NCBI GenBank assembly: GCA_041913045.1
Contig: JAYSGB010000008.1
Location: 58,667-122,666, forward strand
Reading direction: 5' to 3'
DNA length: 64,000 nt
DNA from: CAMLOF01 sp041913045
Lineage (GTDB): Bacteria; Pseudomonadota; Gammaproteobacteria; Burkholderiales; Burkholderiaceae_C
The notes under the pieces: model-generated
The model's database searches: none
Told to the model about the DNA's origin: nothing
The model's input: the letters and a program-made list of their open reading frames with translations, nothing else
Translations under genes and position numbers: made by a program
Part shown: positions 8,680 to 16,866 of the stretch, one piece after another
Layout of the letters: each line of letters begins with the position of its first letter
How positions within the stretch are numbered: position 1 is the stretch's first letter

Positions 8680-9588
8680 ATGGAAGCGCAACGCAGAACG
8701 GCGCAGGCCATCGGCTCCTTCGGCATGGACACCATCACGCTGGCGGGCCCGCTGGAGGCCAAGCTGGCGGCCATGAAGGACGCGGGCTTCTCGCAGGTCA
8801 TGCTCAAGGCCAATGACATCGTCGGCCACCCGGGTGGCGTGAAGGCCGCCGTGCAGGCGGTGCGCGACAGTGGGCTGCGCGGCACGGGCTTTCAGGTGCT
8901 GCGCGACTTTGAGGGTCTGAGCGGCCACTTGCACCACTACAAGGTGGACATCGCCAAATCCATGCTGGAGATGTGCGCCGCGCTGGAATGCAAGGTGCTG
9001 CTGGTGTGTTCGTCCACCTCGGCGCACGCCAGTCAGGACCTCGATCACATCGCGCGCGACCTGCGCAAGCTGGCCATGCTGGCCATTCCCTACGGCATCA
9101 AGATCGCCTACGAGGCGCTGTCTTGGGGGCGCACTGTCAACGAGTTCACCACCGCGTGGGACGTGGTGTGCCGGGCCGACTGCCCCAACCTGGGCATGGG
9201 TATCGACTCGTTCCACATCTTTGCCGCCAAGACGCCGCTGGAAGAGATCGACTACCTTGACCCGTCAAAGATCTTCCTGGTGCAGCTGGCCGACTTCATG
9301 TGGCAGGAAACCAAGACCTTTGAAGAGCGCATGACCACCGCGCGCACCTTCCGCGTGTTCCCGGGCGAAGGGGTGCATAGCGAACAGCTGGTGGACCTGG
9401 TCTTGAAGCTCGACGCATTGGGCTACGCGGGCGACTACAGCTTCGAGGTCTTCAACGACGACTACGTGCAGATGCCCTTGCCCTTCGTGGCCGAGCGTGC
9501 GCGCAAGTCGGCGCTGTGGCTGGCCGAGGACGTGTTGCAGACGTCTGTGCCGCTGCCCAACCAGATGCGCTTGAAGGGTTCGCGCTGA
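8680..9588 (+). CDS. 3-dehydroshikimate dehydratase-like TIM-barrel protein (sugar phosphate isomerase/epimerase fold)
   Basis: The predicted reaction is 3-dehydroshikimate to protocatechuate plus water, the aromatising step of quinate and shikimate breakdown. The 302-residue xylose-isomerase-like barrel carries the four metal ligands expected for AsbF/QuiC-type dehydratases: Glu145 (AYEALSWG), Asp176 (GIDSFH), Gln202 (VQLADF) and Glu256 (SFEVFND). It follows the HPPD-like gene by three bases, so the two are surely one operon and probably one complex. Other members of this fold are inositol or sugar-ketose isomerases; the HPPD-like partner and IclR context favour the dehydratase. A T-rich stem-loop at 10323-10352 may end the transcript. 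Confidence 0.78.
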   Translation: MEAQRRTAQAIGSFGMDTITLAGPLEAKLAAMKDAGFSQVMLKANDIVGHPGGVKAAVQAVRDSGLRGTGFQVLRDFEGLSGHLHHYKVDIAKSMLEMCAALECKVLLVCSSTSAHASQDLDHIARDLRKLAMLAIPYGIKIAYEALSWGRTVNEFTTAWDVVCRADCPNLGMGIDSFHIFAAKTPLEEIDYLDPSKIFLVQLADFMWQETKTFEERMTTARTFRVFPGEGVHSEQLVDLVLKLDALGYAGDYSFEVFNDDYVQMPLPFVAERARKSALWLAEDVLQTSVPLPNQMRLKGSR

Positions 9589-9629
9589 ACGGAGCGCAGC
9601 GCAGGGCGTTATGACTCAGAGGCTTAGAG

Positions 9630-9672
9630 CATCCCAGGCCCCTGTCGGCATCCGGCGTTCGCGGAGAAACGG
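9630..9672. repeat. 43-base direct repeat, left copy
   Basis: The 43 bases starting CATCCCAGGCCCCTGTCGGC recur exactly at 10289-10331. The two copies bracket the double-hairpin element B. This is far longer than an insertion-sequence target duplication. Confidence 0.9.
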
Positions 9673-9707
9673 GGGGCGGGCCGTGTTTCACTCCATGTAT
9701 GTGGGCA

Positions 9708-10279
9708 GCCAAGGCGTGTGCGCCCAGGCGCTGGCGCTTCAACGAGGTGGCCGGTGCTGCGCCCCGGCTGCTCTGCGATGCTCGATGCCGTGGCCACGCG
9801 GCGGAACTCGCTGCGCGCCTGCGGCGCTCCGCTCAAACAGCCGCCGCGAGTCAGATGACGAAGCGCGCTGCGCGAGCAGGCCACGGCCTCTGCGCTTCTC
9901 GACACCTCGTGAGGCGCGCCAGCGCCTGGGCGCGCACGCCTTGGCAGAAGCAGGGTTGGCACGCCACTAGTGGCGCTTGGTCACCAATGGCGTGACCCTG
10001 GCACCGTTGGTGCGCCACTGTGCTGGCTGGCTGCGGCAGGCCTGACTCTGCGGGAGCGATTTCTGTGGCGGCTGTGGCCACCTGTCTGGGGCCGGGCGCG
10101 CGCAGCGCGCTTCGTCAACAGTCTTGCGGCGGCTGTTTGAACGGAGCGCTGCAAGCGCGCAGTGAGTTCCGCCGCACCGGCCCCAGACAGGTGGACGCAG
10201 CGGAGTCGGCGCCTTGGCGCCGACCGCCACAGTATGAGCCCCCGCAGAGTCAGGCCTGTTGCCGCTGGCGAGGTCCACG
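9708..10279. repeat. Dispersed double-hairpin repeat, copy B
   Basis: It is in inverted orientation relative to copy A and parallel to copy C. Hairpin arms lie at 9708-9737 and 9916-9945 (starting GCCAAGGCGTGTG and its complement). They are followed by a variable joint region around 9946-10020, with local palindromes such as TTGGTCACCAA. The second hairpin holds the GCGGCAGGCCTG arm and the CCCCAGACAGGTGG arm and ends in GAGGTCCACG at 10279. It fills the gap between the dehydratase and the DMT transporter genes; no protein is encoded. The overlapping long frames are Arg/Pro/Cys-rich and read equally well in several frames. Confidence 0.85.
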
Positions 10280-10288
10280 AAATGAGAA

Positions 10289-10331
10289 CATCCCAGGCCC
10301 CTGTCGGCATCCGGCGTTCGCGGAGAAACGG
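10289..10331. repeat. 43-base direct repeat, right copy
   Basis: This is an exact second copy of 9630-9672, immediately outside element B. Its last bases form the left arm of the stem-loop at 10323-10343. Confidence 0.9.
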
Positions 10332-10352
10332 ATTCTGTTTCTCATGAGTTTT
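10323..10352 (+). terminator. Candidate Rho-independent terminator
   Basis: Seven-base arms GAGAAAC and GTTTCTC enclose a seven-base loop and are followed within five bases by a run of T. The orientation fits ending of rightward transcripts from the dehydratase operon. The stem is short, so confidence is moderate. Confidence 0.45.
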
Positions 10353-10394
10353 TTGGGCGTGGTGAGCGGGCATGAGCAAAAGACTCTCAGCCTC

Positions 10395-11264
10395 TTAGCC
10401 CTGCTTCACCCGCACGCCCAGGCCCCCGCACAGCGCTATGAGCGCAATGCCGATGACCGTCCAGCGGTCGGGCGTGTGCCCAAACACCAGCCAACCCGCC
10501 AGCGTGGCAAACGCGATCTGCGTGTACATGTAGGGCGTGAGCCGCGAAGCAGGCGCCTGGTGGTAGGCCTGGATGAGCAGGTAGTGCCCCAGCGAACCAA
10601 AGAAGCCCAGCAGCGCGGCCAGGGCCCACAGCGTCCAGTCGGTCATGGGGGCCCAGCCCCAGGGAAGCACCGCCGTGCAACCCGCCAGGCCGATGACGCC
10701 TGTGTAGAAATGCATGGCGCCCGGATCTTCGGTGCGCACCATGCGGCTGGTCATGATCTGGTAGGCCGCGTTGATCAGCACCAGTACCAGGGGCAGCAGC
10801 AATTCGCCCCGAAAGTCGCTGCCCTTGGGCCGGATGACGATCAGCGCGCCGATCAGACCGCCTGCCACCAGCACCCAGGTCAGAGGGGAAATGCGCTCGC
10901 GCAGCATGAGGGCGGCCAGCAGCGTCACCACCAGGGGGATAAGCATCATGATGGCGGTGAATTCACCCACCGGCACATGCTGCAGCGTGATGAAGGCCAC
11001 CGCGCTGGATGTGAGCATGAGCAGCCCGCGCGCCAGTTGCCAGCCCGGCGCATGCATGCGCAACAGCTGGCGGCCCTGCTGGGGCCAGAGCAGCGCCGTG
11101 GTCATCACCGTCTGGGTGACGTAGCGCATCCACACCGCCATGATCACCGGCACCAGCGGCCCGACGTATTGCGACGTGGTGTCGAGCAGGGCAAAACACA
11201 GCGTGGCGCAAACCACGAGGGTGATGCCCCGGACGGGGTGGGTGTGGGCTGGTGCGGGGGGCAA
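10395..11264 (-). CDS. DMT-superfamily (EamA) transporter
   Basis: The 289-residue protein has about ten hydrophobic helices arranged as two EamA repeats. The second repeat ends in AFATLAGWLVFGHTPDRWT, a typical EamA position-9/10 region. Family members export or exchange small metabolites across the inner membrane; the substrate is unknown. The only start that gives a full first helix is TTG at 11264, four bases beyond the stop of the shikimate-dehydrogenase-like gene upstream on the same strand. Translation may be coupled. Its place downstream of that gene suggests a role in handling a hydroaromatic or aromatic metabolite. Confidence 0.8.
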   Translation of the reverse strand: MPPAPAHTHPVRGITLVVCATLCFALLDTTSQYVGPLVPVIMAVWMRYVTQTVMTTALLWPQQGRQLLRMHAPGWQLARGLLMLTSSAVAFITLQHVPVGEFTAIMMLIPLVVTLLAALMLRERISPLTWVLVAGGLIGALIVIRPKGSDFRGELLLPLVLVLINAAYQIMTSRMVRTEDPGAMHFYTGVIGLAGCTAVLPWGWAPMTDWTLWALAALLGFFGSLGHYLLIQAYHQAPASRLTPYMYTQIAFATLAGWLVFGHTPDRWTVIGIALIALCGGLGVRVKQG

Positions 11265-11268
11265 GAGG

Positions 11269-12102
11269 TCAGTAGCTCAGGCGTGCGACCGACCGCAGCA
11301 CATCTGCGGACGTGGTCGGAAACCCGAAGTATTCCAGATAAGCGGGTATTTGTTCGAACAGCATGTCAGAACCCACTTGAACCCTGCAACCTCTGGCTTG
11401 CGCTGCGGTAAGGAAGGCGGTCATCTCGGTCTTCATCACCACCTCGCCCACGAAGGTGCTCGGCACCAGGCGGGAGACGTCCAGCGGCAGAGGGTCGCCT
11501 TCGTTCATGCCCATGGGGGTGGCGTTCACCACGAGGTCGAAACCTGCCGGGTCGTTGCTGCCGGTACGCACGTCAATGGCGGGGTATTGGCCCTTGAGCC
11601 GTTGGCCCAGCGCTTCGGCAGACGCGGTGTTCACATCGAAAAGGCTGATGGCCGCGATGCCCGCGCCCGCCAGCGAAGCGGCAATGGCGCAGCCCACGCC
11701 GCCGCTGCCCACCACCAGCACGCGCGCGCCTTGCAGTTCCAGGCCCTTGCGGCGGACGCCACGCACAAAGCCCTCGCCGTCGAACATGTCGCCCACCAGG
11801 CGGCCGTCTTCGGCGCGCTTGACGGCGTTGCAGGCGCCAGCCACCTTGACGGTGGGAGTGACCTCGTCCAGCAGACCCACGGTGGTGACCTTGTGGGGCA
11901 TGGTGATGAGCGCGCCACGGATGTTGGTCAGGTTGAAGACCGAGCGCAGCAGTTCGGGGTAGGCCTCGGGCTTGCAGCCCATGGGCACCACCACCGCATT
12001 GACCCCGATGGATTCGAAATAGGGGTTGTAGATCATCGGCGACTTGAACGTGTGCGTCGGGTAGCCGATGTGGGCGATGATTTCGGTGTTGCCGTTGATC
12101 AT
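11269..12102 (-). CDS. Shikimate/quinate dehydrogenase-like (AroE-family) catabolic paralog
   Basis: The 277-residue NAD(P)-dependent oxidoreductase has an N-terminal substrate domain and a Rossmann domain (VLVVGSGGVG near residue 127). The catalytic Lys71 (TMPHK) and Asp108 are present. Two family signatures differ from housekeeping AroE. The carboxylate-binding SxS motif is FKS (Phe19-Lys-Ser21), and the usual NTDG before the catalytic Asp is MFDG (106-109). The second AroE-like protein in this window (25756-26556) shares the MFDG change. The enzyme therefore probably oxidises a related hydroaromatic alcohol in a catabolic direction rather than serving aromatic amino acid synthesis. It forms an operon with the DMT transporter. 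Confidence 0.82.
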   Translation of the reverse strand: MINGNTEIIAHIGYPTHTFKSPMIYNPYFESIGVNAVVVPMGCKPEAYPELLRSVFNLTNIRGALITMPHKVTTVGLLDEVTPTVKVAGACNAVKRAEDGRLVGDMFDGEGFVRGVRRKGLELQGARVLVVGSGGVGCAIAASLAGAGIAAISLFDVNTASAEALGQRLKGQYPAIDVRTGSNDPAGFDLVVNATPMGMNEGDPLPLDVSRLVPSTFVGEVVMKTEMTAFLTAAQARGCRVQVGSDMLFEQIPAYLEYFGFPTTSADVLRSVARLSY

Positions 12103-12223
12103 GGTCTTGAGTCCGTTGGCGACAGTGCAGAGGAAACGTGCGCAAATGTAGGGCCGAAGCTCGCCCCGACGCGATACCTGAGTGGTATGCGGCGTGCGAT
12201 GATCGATCTGTTTTGTGCGCTGA

Positions 12224-12275
12224 GTGTGCGGTTATGGGGTTAACCCGAGTGAGGTTTAGCCCTTTTTCCGCACAC
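12224..12275 (-). terminator. Stem-loop after the TRAP binding-protein gene (possible terminator)
   Basis: Perfect eight-base arms GTGTGCGG (12224-12231) and CCGCACAC (12268-12275) enclose inner partial pairing, including GGGTTAACCC. It lies just beyond the leftward stop at 12288. There is no clear T tract, so it could equally be an operator for the divergent-facing promoter of the gene ending at 11269. Confidence 0.35.
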
Positions 12276-12287
12276 TGCCGTTACCGC

Positions 12288-13310
12288 TTACTTGCCGGTT
12301 TTCTTGGGGGCCGCAGCGCGAACTTTTTCCAGTTCGGTCTGGAGTTCCTTGACCGTGTCCTGGCCCACGATCACGCCGTAACGCGCCGTCACGGAGCGCA
12401 GCTTGTCACGCAGCTTGTCCACTTCGGCGGCCGGGAACTCGGTCACCTGCATGCCGTTCTTCTTCATGTTGTCCAGCGCCACGGCCACCTGGCTGCGGGC
12501 CTGCTGGCGCTGGTACTTGGCCGACTCCTTGGCGCCTTCATCCACGATCTTTTTCTCGGCGGCCGACAGGCTGTCCCAGAACTTCTTGCTGATCAGCACC
12601 GACTGCGGGTTGTACTGGTGGTTGCTCAGCACCACGTGCTTCTGCACTTCGTAGAACTTGTTGGCGTTGATGACGGTGACCGGGTTCTCCTGGCCGTCAA
12701 TGGCCTTCTGCTCCAGCGCGGCATAGACCTCGGGGAAGGGCAGCGGCGTGGGGTTGGCGCCCAGGGCCTTCACCCAGTCCACGTTGATGGGGTTGGGAAT
12801 CACGCGCAGCTTCAGGCCTTCCAGGTCTTCCACCTTGGTGATGGGGCGCTTGCTGTTGGTGATGGTGCGAAAGCCCAGCTCGTAATAGGCCAGGCCGATC
12901 AGGCCCTTCTCATCCAGCTTGGCGTGCATCTTCTGGCCGAAGGGGCCGTCCACCACGGCGTCGGCCTCGGCGGAGTTGTTGAACATGAACGGGAAGTCGA
13001 AGATGGCGAACGGCTTGACCAGGTTGGCCAGAATGCCGGAGTTCATGGACACCATCTCCAGCGTGCCGCCTTGCAGTGCGGAGACGTTGGCCTGGTCGCT
13101 GCCCAGCGTGCCGCCGGGGAACAGGTTGACCTTGATCTTGCCGCCGCTCTTGGCTTCCACCACTTCCTTGAACTTTTCCATGCCCATGACGATGGGATGG
13201 CCCTTGGGGTTCTGGGTGGCGAACTTGATGGTCTTGTCTTGCGCGGAGGCCACGCCCATGGCGGCCAGGGCCGCGACAGCCAGAACGGATTTGACGAACA
13301 AACGCTTCAT
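12288..13310 (-). CDS. TRAP transporter substrate-binding protein (DctP family)
   Basis: The 340-residue periplasmic solute receptor binds a small organic acid and delivers it to the DctQM permease encoded just upstream on the same strand. Start at ATG 13310 gives a signal peptide (MKRLFVKSVLAVAALAAMG, cleavage after the SAQ near residue 23). Family landmarks include LGFRTITNSKRPI and LEGLKLRVIPNP, the latter carrying the Arg that pairs with the ligand carboxylate, and the DGQENPVTVI segment. Here the receptor is the last gene of the operon DctQ-DctM-DctP. The ligand is unknown, but the setting in a hydroaromatic catabolic region suggests a shikimate- or quinate-like acid or a breakdown product. 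Confidence 0.9.
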   Translation of the reverse strand: MKRLFVKSVLAVAALAAMGVASAQDKTIKFATQNPKGHPIVMGMEKFKEVVEAKSGGKIKVNLFPGGTLGSDQANVSALQGGTLEMVSMNSGILANLVKPFAIFDFPFMFNNSAEADAVVDGPFGQKMHAKLDEKGLIGLAYYELGFRTITNSKRPITKVEDLEGLKLRVIPNPINVDWVKALGANPTPLPFPEVYAALEQKAIDGQENPVTVINANKFYEVQKHVVLSNHQYNPQSVLISKKFWDSLSAAEKKIVDEGAKESAKYQRQQARSQVAVALDNMKKNGMQVTEFPAAEVDKLRDKLRSVTARYGVIVGQDTVKELQTELEKVRAAAPKKTGK

Positions 13311-13399
13311 GTGTGTGTCTCCAGGAGTCGGTGGGTGCGCGTTGAGAGAGGTGGCCACCGGCACGGCGCAACCTGCGCGCCGGTGGCTCGGGTAAGGTG

Positions 13400-14677
13400 T
13401 CAGTAGAACCAGCGGGCCGGAACCATGACGATTTCGGGGAAGGCGATCATCAGGAACATGACCGCGAACTGCGCCAGCATGAAGGGCATGACGCCGCGCG
13501 TGACTTCGTCCATGGGCACCTTGCCCACGCCAGCCACGGTGTTGAGCACCGTGCCCACGGGCGGGGTGATGAGGCCGATGGCGTTGTTGATCATGAACAC
13601 CACGCCGAAGTAGACCGGGTCGATGCCGGCGGCCTTGACGACGGGCATGAGCACGGGCGTGAGCAGCAGGATGGTGGGCGTCATGTCCAACGCCGTGCCC
13701 ACGATCATCACCAGAATCATGATGGCCAGCATCAGCAGCTTGGGGCTGTCCAGCACCGGCTGCAGCAGCTCGATGACCTGCTGGGGCAGGTTGGCCACGG
13801 TGATGAGCCAGGCCGACACCATGGCCGCGGCCACCAGGAACATCACCACCGCGCTGGTCTTGGCGGCCGAGACGAACAGCGGCAAAAGGTGGCGCAGCTT
13901 GATCTCGCGGTACACGAAGAGGGAGATGGCCAGTGCGTAAACGGCGGCCACCACGGCGGCTTCGGTGGGAGTGAAGACACCGAACTTCAGGCCGAACACC
14001 ACGATGAAGGGCAGCACCAGGGCCCAGGTGGCGTCGCGCATGGCCTTGAGGATTTCGGCGCGCGACTTGCGCGGCGGCACACTCACCTGCTCACGCCGTG
14101 CCAGCCACCACCAGGTGAGCCACAGCGAGGCGCCCAGCAGAATGCCCGGCACGATACCCGCAAGGAAGAGCTTGGAGATGGAGACGTTGCCTGCCACGCC
14201 GAACACCACGAAGCCGATGCTGGGCGGGATGACCGGAGCGATGATGCCTGCCGAGGCGATCAAACCTGCCGAGCGCGCCTTGTCGTGACCGGCGGCCACC
14301 ATCATGGGCAGCAGCAGCGAGGCCAGTGCGGCGGCGTCGGCCACGGCCGAGCCCGACAGCGCCGCCATGATGCACGCCGCCACGATGGTGACGTAGCCCA
14401 GGCCGCCCTTGATGTGGCCGACCAGCGCCATGGCGAAGTTCACGATGCGCCGCGACAGGCCGCCCGCGTTCATGATTTCGCCTGCCAGCATGAAGAAAGG
14501 CACGGCCAGCAGCGGGAAGCTGTTGGCGCCTTCCAGCAGGTTCTGCGCCAGGATCTGCGCGTCGAACATGTCCAGGTGCCACATCAGGGCCACGCCGCAC
14601 AGCAGCAGCGAAAACGCGATGGGTATGCCCAGCGCCATGGCCCCGAGCAGAGAGAAGAGAAAAACGGTGATCGTCAT
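13400..14677 (-). CDS. TRAP transporter large permease (DctM family)
   Basis: The 425-residue, roughly twelve-helix inner-membrane protein is the sodium-driven transport subunit of a TRAP system. Typical segments are seen: ANSFPLLAVPFFMLAGEIMN near residue 50, the IPPSIGFVVFG region and LITPPVGTVLNTV late in the protein. It lies between DctQ (11 bases upstream) and DctP (89 bases downstream) in one operon. Confidence 0.92.
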   Translation of the reverse strand: MTITVFLFSLLGAMALGIPIAFSLLLCGVALMWHLDMFDAQILAQNLLEGANSFPLLAVPFFMLAGEIMNAGGLSRRIVNFAMALVGHIKGGLGYVTIVAACIMAALSGSAVADAAALASLLLPMMVAAGHDKARSAGLIASAGIIAPVIPPSIGFVVFGVAGNVSISKLFLAGIVPGILLGASLWLTWWWLARREQVSVPPRKSRAEILKAMRDATWALVLPFIVVFGLKFGVFTPTEAAVVAAVYALAISLFVYREIKLRHLLPLFVSAAKTSAVVMFLVAAAMVSAWLITVANLPQQVIELLQPVLDSPKLLMLAIMILVMIVGTALDMTPTILLLTPVLMPVVKAAGIDPVYFGVVFMINNAIGLITPPVGTVLNTVAGVGKVPMDEVTRGVMPFMLAQFAVMFLMIAFPEIVMVPARWFY

Positions 14678-14688
14678 GGCTGACCTGC

Positions 14689-15225
14689 TCAGTCCTTGCG
14701 GGGGGTGTCGTGGGGGGAGTCCTCGGATTCCTGGAACATCTGCAGGTCTTCGTCACGGGTTTGCCCTGTGATGAGTTGCACGAAGTCGGCGAGGATGATC
14801 AGGCCACCCAGCACGGCAAATGCCATGCCAGGCATGTAGACGAAGCTCATGGAGACTTCCATCACAGCGCTGGTGCTTTCCCAGTTGATCTTGACCTGCT
14901 CGTAAGAGCCGCTCCAGATCAGCCAGCACACCGCCAGCATGGCCAGCTGGGCAATGCCCAGGCAGACCTTCTTGCCCGCGGGGGGAAGGCGCCCAACCAG
15001 CATGTCGGTGCCCAGGTGGCCGTGTTCGCGCAACGCCGCCACGGCACCCAGGAAGGTCACCCACACGAAAAGCCAGCGGGAAAGCTCTTCTGACAGCGTG
15101 ATGCCGGAGTTGAACCCGTAGCGCAACACAACGTTGCCAAATACCAGCATGACCATGACCGCCAGCGCAGCAGCGATCAGCCATTCCAGGGCGCGGCAGT
15201 ACGCGCCTATCCATTTACGGACCAT
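14689..15225 (-). CDS. TRAP transporter small permease (DctQ family)
   Basis: The 178-residue protein has four membrane helices and the DctQ hallmark sequence ELSRWLFVWVTFLGAVAALREHGHLGTDML (given here only as its landmarks ELSRWLFVW, LGAV and REHGHLG, residues about 45-75). It starts the DctQ-M-P operon and has an AAAGGAG ribosome site directly upstream. The C-terminal tail is acidic and hydrophilic. The adjacent promoter region carries a short palindrome that may bind the neighbouring TetR protein. Confidence 0.88.
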   Translation of the reverse strand: MVRKWIGAYCRALEWLIAAALAVMVMLVFGNVVLRYGFNSGITLSEELSRWLFVWVTFLGAVAALREHGHLGTDMLVGRLPPAGKKVCLGIAQLAMLAVCWLIWSGSYEQVKINWESTSAVMEVSMSFVYMPGMAFAVLGGLIILADFVQLITGQTRDEDLQMFQESEDSPHDTPRKD

Positions 15226-15255
15226 CGGAATCTCCTTTGCCGGTATTTTTGTACG

Positions 15256-15267
15256 AACTGGTTAGTT
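15256..15267. promoter_or_regulatory. Candidate TetR operator upstream of the TRAP operon
   Basis: AACTGGTTAGTT is an AACT-n4-AGTT palindrome about 30 bases before the DctQ start. It lies between that gene and the neighbouring TetR gene, which is transcribed in the same direction. Its assignment to TetR is inferred from position only. Confidence 0.3.
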
Positions 15268-15341
15268 TTTTTATAGGGGTAAACCACTACCCGTGTGTTT
15301 TGGCTGTTTTCTGGCGTGGGGGTGGCGCCTGGGCGCCAGGC

Positions 15342-16034
15342 TCAGGCGCGGTCGGCGCGCATGTAGCGAACGATCATCTCGACCACGTTGTCGCGGCGCT
15401 GTGCCACGGCCTCGGGCGTGAGGCCGTCACATTTGAAGATGAGGTCGAACGTGTGGCGGTTAGAGACGTTGAAGAACGCCAGCGCCGAAATGGAGGCGTG
15501 CAGGTCCAGCGGGTCCAGCCCCGGGCGGAAGACACCTTGGGAAACGCCACGGTCGTACAGCTGGCGGATGGCCGAGATCGCGGGAACGTTGAGTTCCTGG
15601 ATGAAGCGGCTTTGTGCCAGGTACTGCCCCCGGTTGATGTTTTCAGACATCACGAGGCGGATGTAGGGCTCGTTGCTGCGGTGGTGGTCGAAGGTGTAGG
15701 CCACCAGTTTGCGCAAGGCTTCTTCGGGGGGCAGGTCTTCCAGGTGCAGGGCGGCTTCGTTCTGGCGCATGCGGCGGTACGACTCTTCCAGCACGGCCAG
15801 ATACAGGCCCTCTTTGCTGCCGAAGTAGTAGTAGATCATGCGCTTGCTGGTATGCGTGGCTTCGGCAATCTCGTCGATGCGTGCCCCGGCCAGCCCCTTC
15901 TCGCCGAACTCCGCCGTGGCCACTTCCAGAATGTTGGCCATCGTGCGCTCAGGGTCGTTGGTGCGGGGGGTATCCCTTGGCACCTTCGTCTTGCGCGCAG
16001 GGCGGGCCGCTCTGGAATGTACGGTTTCGTTCAT
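15342..16034 (-). CDS. TetR-family transcriptional regulator
   Basis: The 230-residue protein has a basic N-terminal extension and then a TetR DNA-binding domain at about residues 30-78 (GARIDEIAEATHTSKRMIYYYF). A C-terminal TetR ligand domain follows, of the type that ends with an all-helical bundle. Start chosen at ATG 16034. It lies upstream of, and points toward, the TRAP transporter operon, and a gene on the other strand starts 105 bases away. It most likely represses the transporter operon, itself or the divergent gene. The ligand is not predictable. Confidence 0.85.
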   Translation of the reverse strand: MNETVHSRAARPARKTKVPRDTPRTNDPERTMANILEVATAEFGEKGLAGARIDEIAEATHTSKRMIYYYFGSKEGLYLAVLEESYRRMRQNEAALHLEDLPPEEALRKLVAYTFDHHRSNEPYIRLVMSENINRGQYLAQSRFIQELNVPAISAIRQLYDRGVSQGVFRPGLDPLDLHASISALAFFNVSNRHTFDLIFKCDGLTPEAVAQRRDNVVEMIVRYMRADRA

Positions 16035-16139
16035 TCCGGAAGTATAGGCGCCATCCCCCCGTGCCAAAGGGTATGCACTTGATGCTAAGGTGGGGCATTA
16101 GGACAAGACCAATGGGCGAACGCCCGAGGAGAAACAGGT

Positions 16140-16844
16140 ATGGCGTTACAAGGCAAGGCCGCACTGGCCATGTGGTGGGACATGGCGCTGGAGCAGCGTG
16201 AGGAGTTTGAACACTGGCACAGCCATGAGCATTTCCCCGAACGCCTGGGTGTGGAAGGCTTCATGCGCGCGTCGCGCTGGCTGGCGGCCGACGGTGGTGA
16301 ACGCGTGTTCGTGTTGTACGAACTTAAAGACCATTCGGTGCTGTCTTCACCGGCATACCAGGCCAGATTGAATGCGCCTACGCCTTGGTCAACCAAAATG
16401 ATGCCGCACCACCGCAACATGAACCGCGCGCAGTGCCGTGTACTGGCGTCTGCGGGCGGCGTGGTGGCGGGCCATGTGTTGACGCTTCGCTTCAGCCCTG
16501 GCGATGTGCCCGAGGCAGCGCTGGCGCAGGCCTGGGCCGAGCTGGCCAAAGAGGTGGCGGGCTCGCCCGGCATGGCTGGCCTGCACCTGCTGCGCCACGA
16601 TGCACCCCAGATGGCGCAGACCACGGAGCAGCGCATTCGCGGCGGCGACCAGGCACCGGACTGCATCGCCGTGGTCAGCGCCTTTGCATCGAGCGCTCTG
16701 GAACGCTTCGAGGCGTGCGTGAAAGACCCGACTAACGCCGCTGCGCTGGGCCTGGGCGGCGAAGTGACAGGCGTGGCCGGGGAGCGCTACCGCCTGTCGT
16801 ACTCGGCCATTGCCAAGGACGTGGCAGGCGTCACCCCGGTTTGA
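16140..16844 (+). CDS. Unidentified protein with EthD/Dabb-like ferredoxin-fold repeat
   Basis: The 234-residue soluble protein begins with a segment typical of EthD or dimeric alpha-beta-barrel proteins (EFEHWHSHEHFPERL, followed by GFMRASRW). It seems to hold two such halves, the second near residues 105-230. No signal peptide or membrane helix is seen. It is divergent from the TetR gene and converges on the CoA-transferase gene. Comparable small barrel proteins assist oxidative catabolism as isomerases, cyclases or monooxygenase partners, but no specific function can be assigned. Confidence 0.65.
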   Translation: MALQGKAALAMWWDMALEQREEFEHWHSHEHFPERLGVEGFMRASRWLAADGGERVFVLYELKDHSVLSSPAYQARLNAPTPWSTKMMPHHRNMNRAQCRVLASAGGVVAGHVLTLRFSPGDVPEAALAQAWAELAKEVAGSPGMAGLHLLRHDAPQMAQTTEQRIRGGDQAPDCIAVVSAFASSALERFEACVKDPTNAAALGLGGEVTGVAGERYRLSYSAIAKDVAGVTPV

Positions 16845-16866
16845 CGCCCAGCCGTCTAGAGGCCAC

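Noticed and set aside
10020..11411. Plus-strand 463-residue frame starting inside repeat B
   Set aside because: It begins in the repeat and continues antisense to the DMT transporter gene; no family features.
11269..12102. Housekeeping aroE of the shikimate pathway
   Set aside because: The SxS and NTDG substrate motifs are changed, a second paralog is in the same cluster, and the setting is catabolic.
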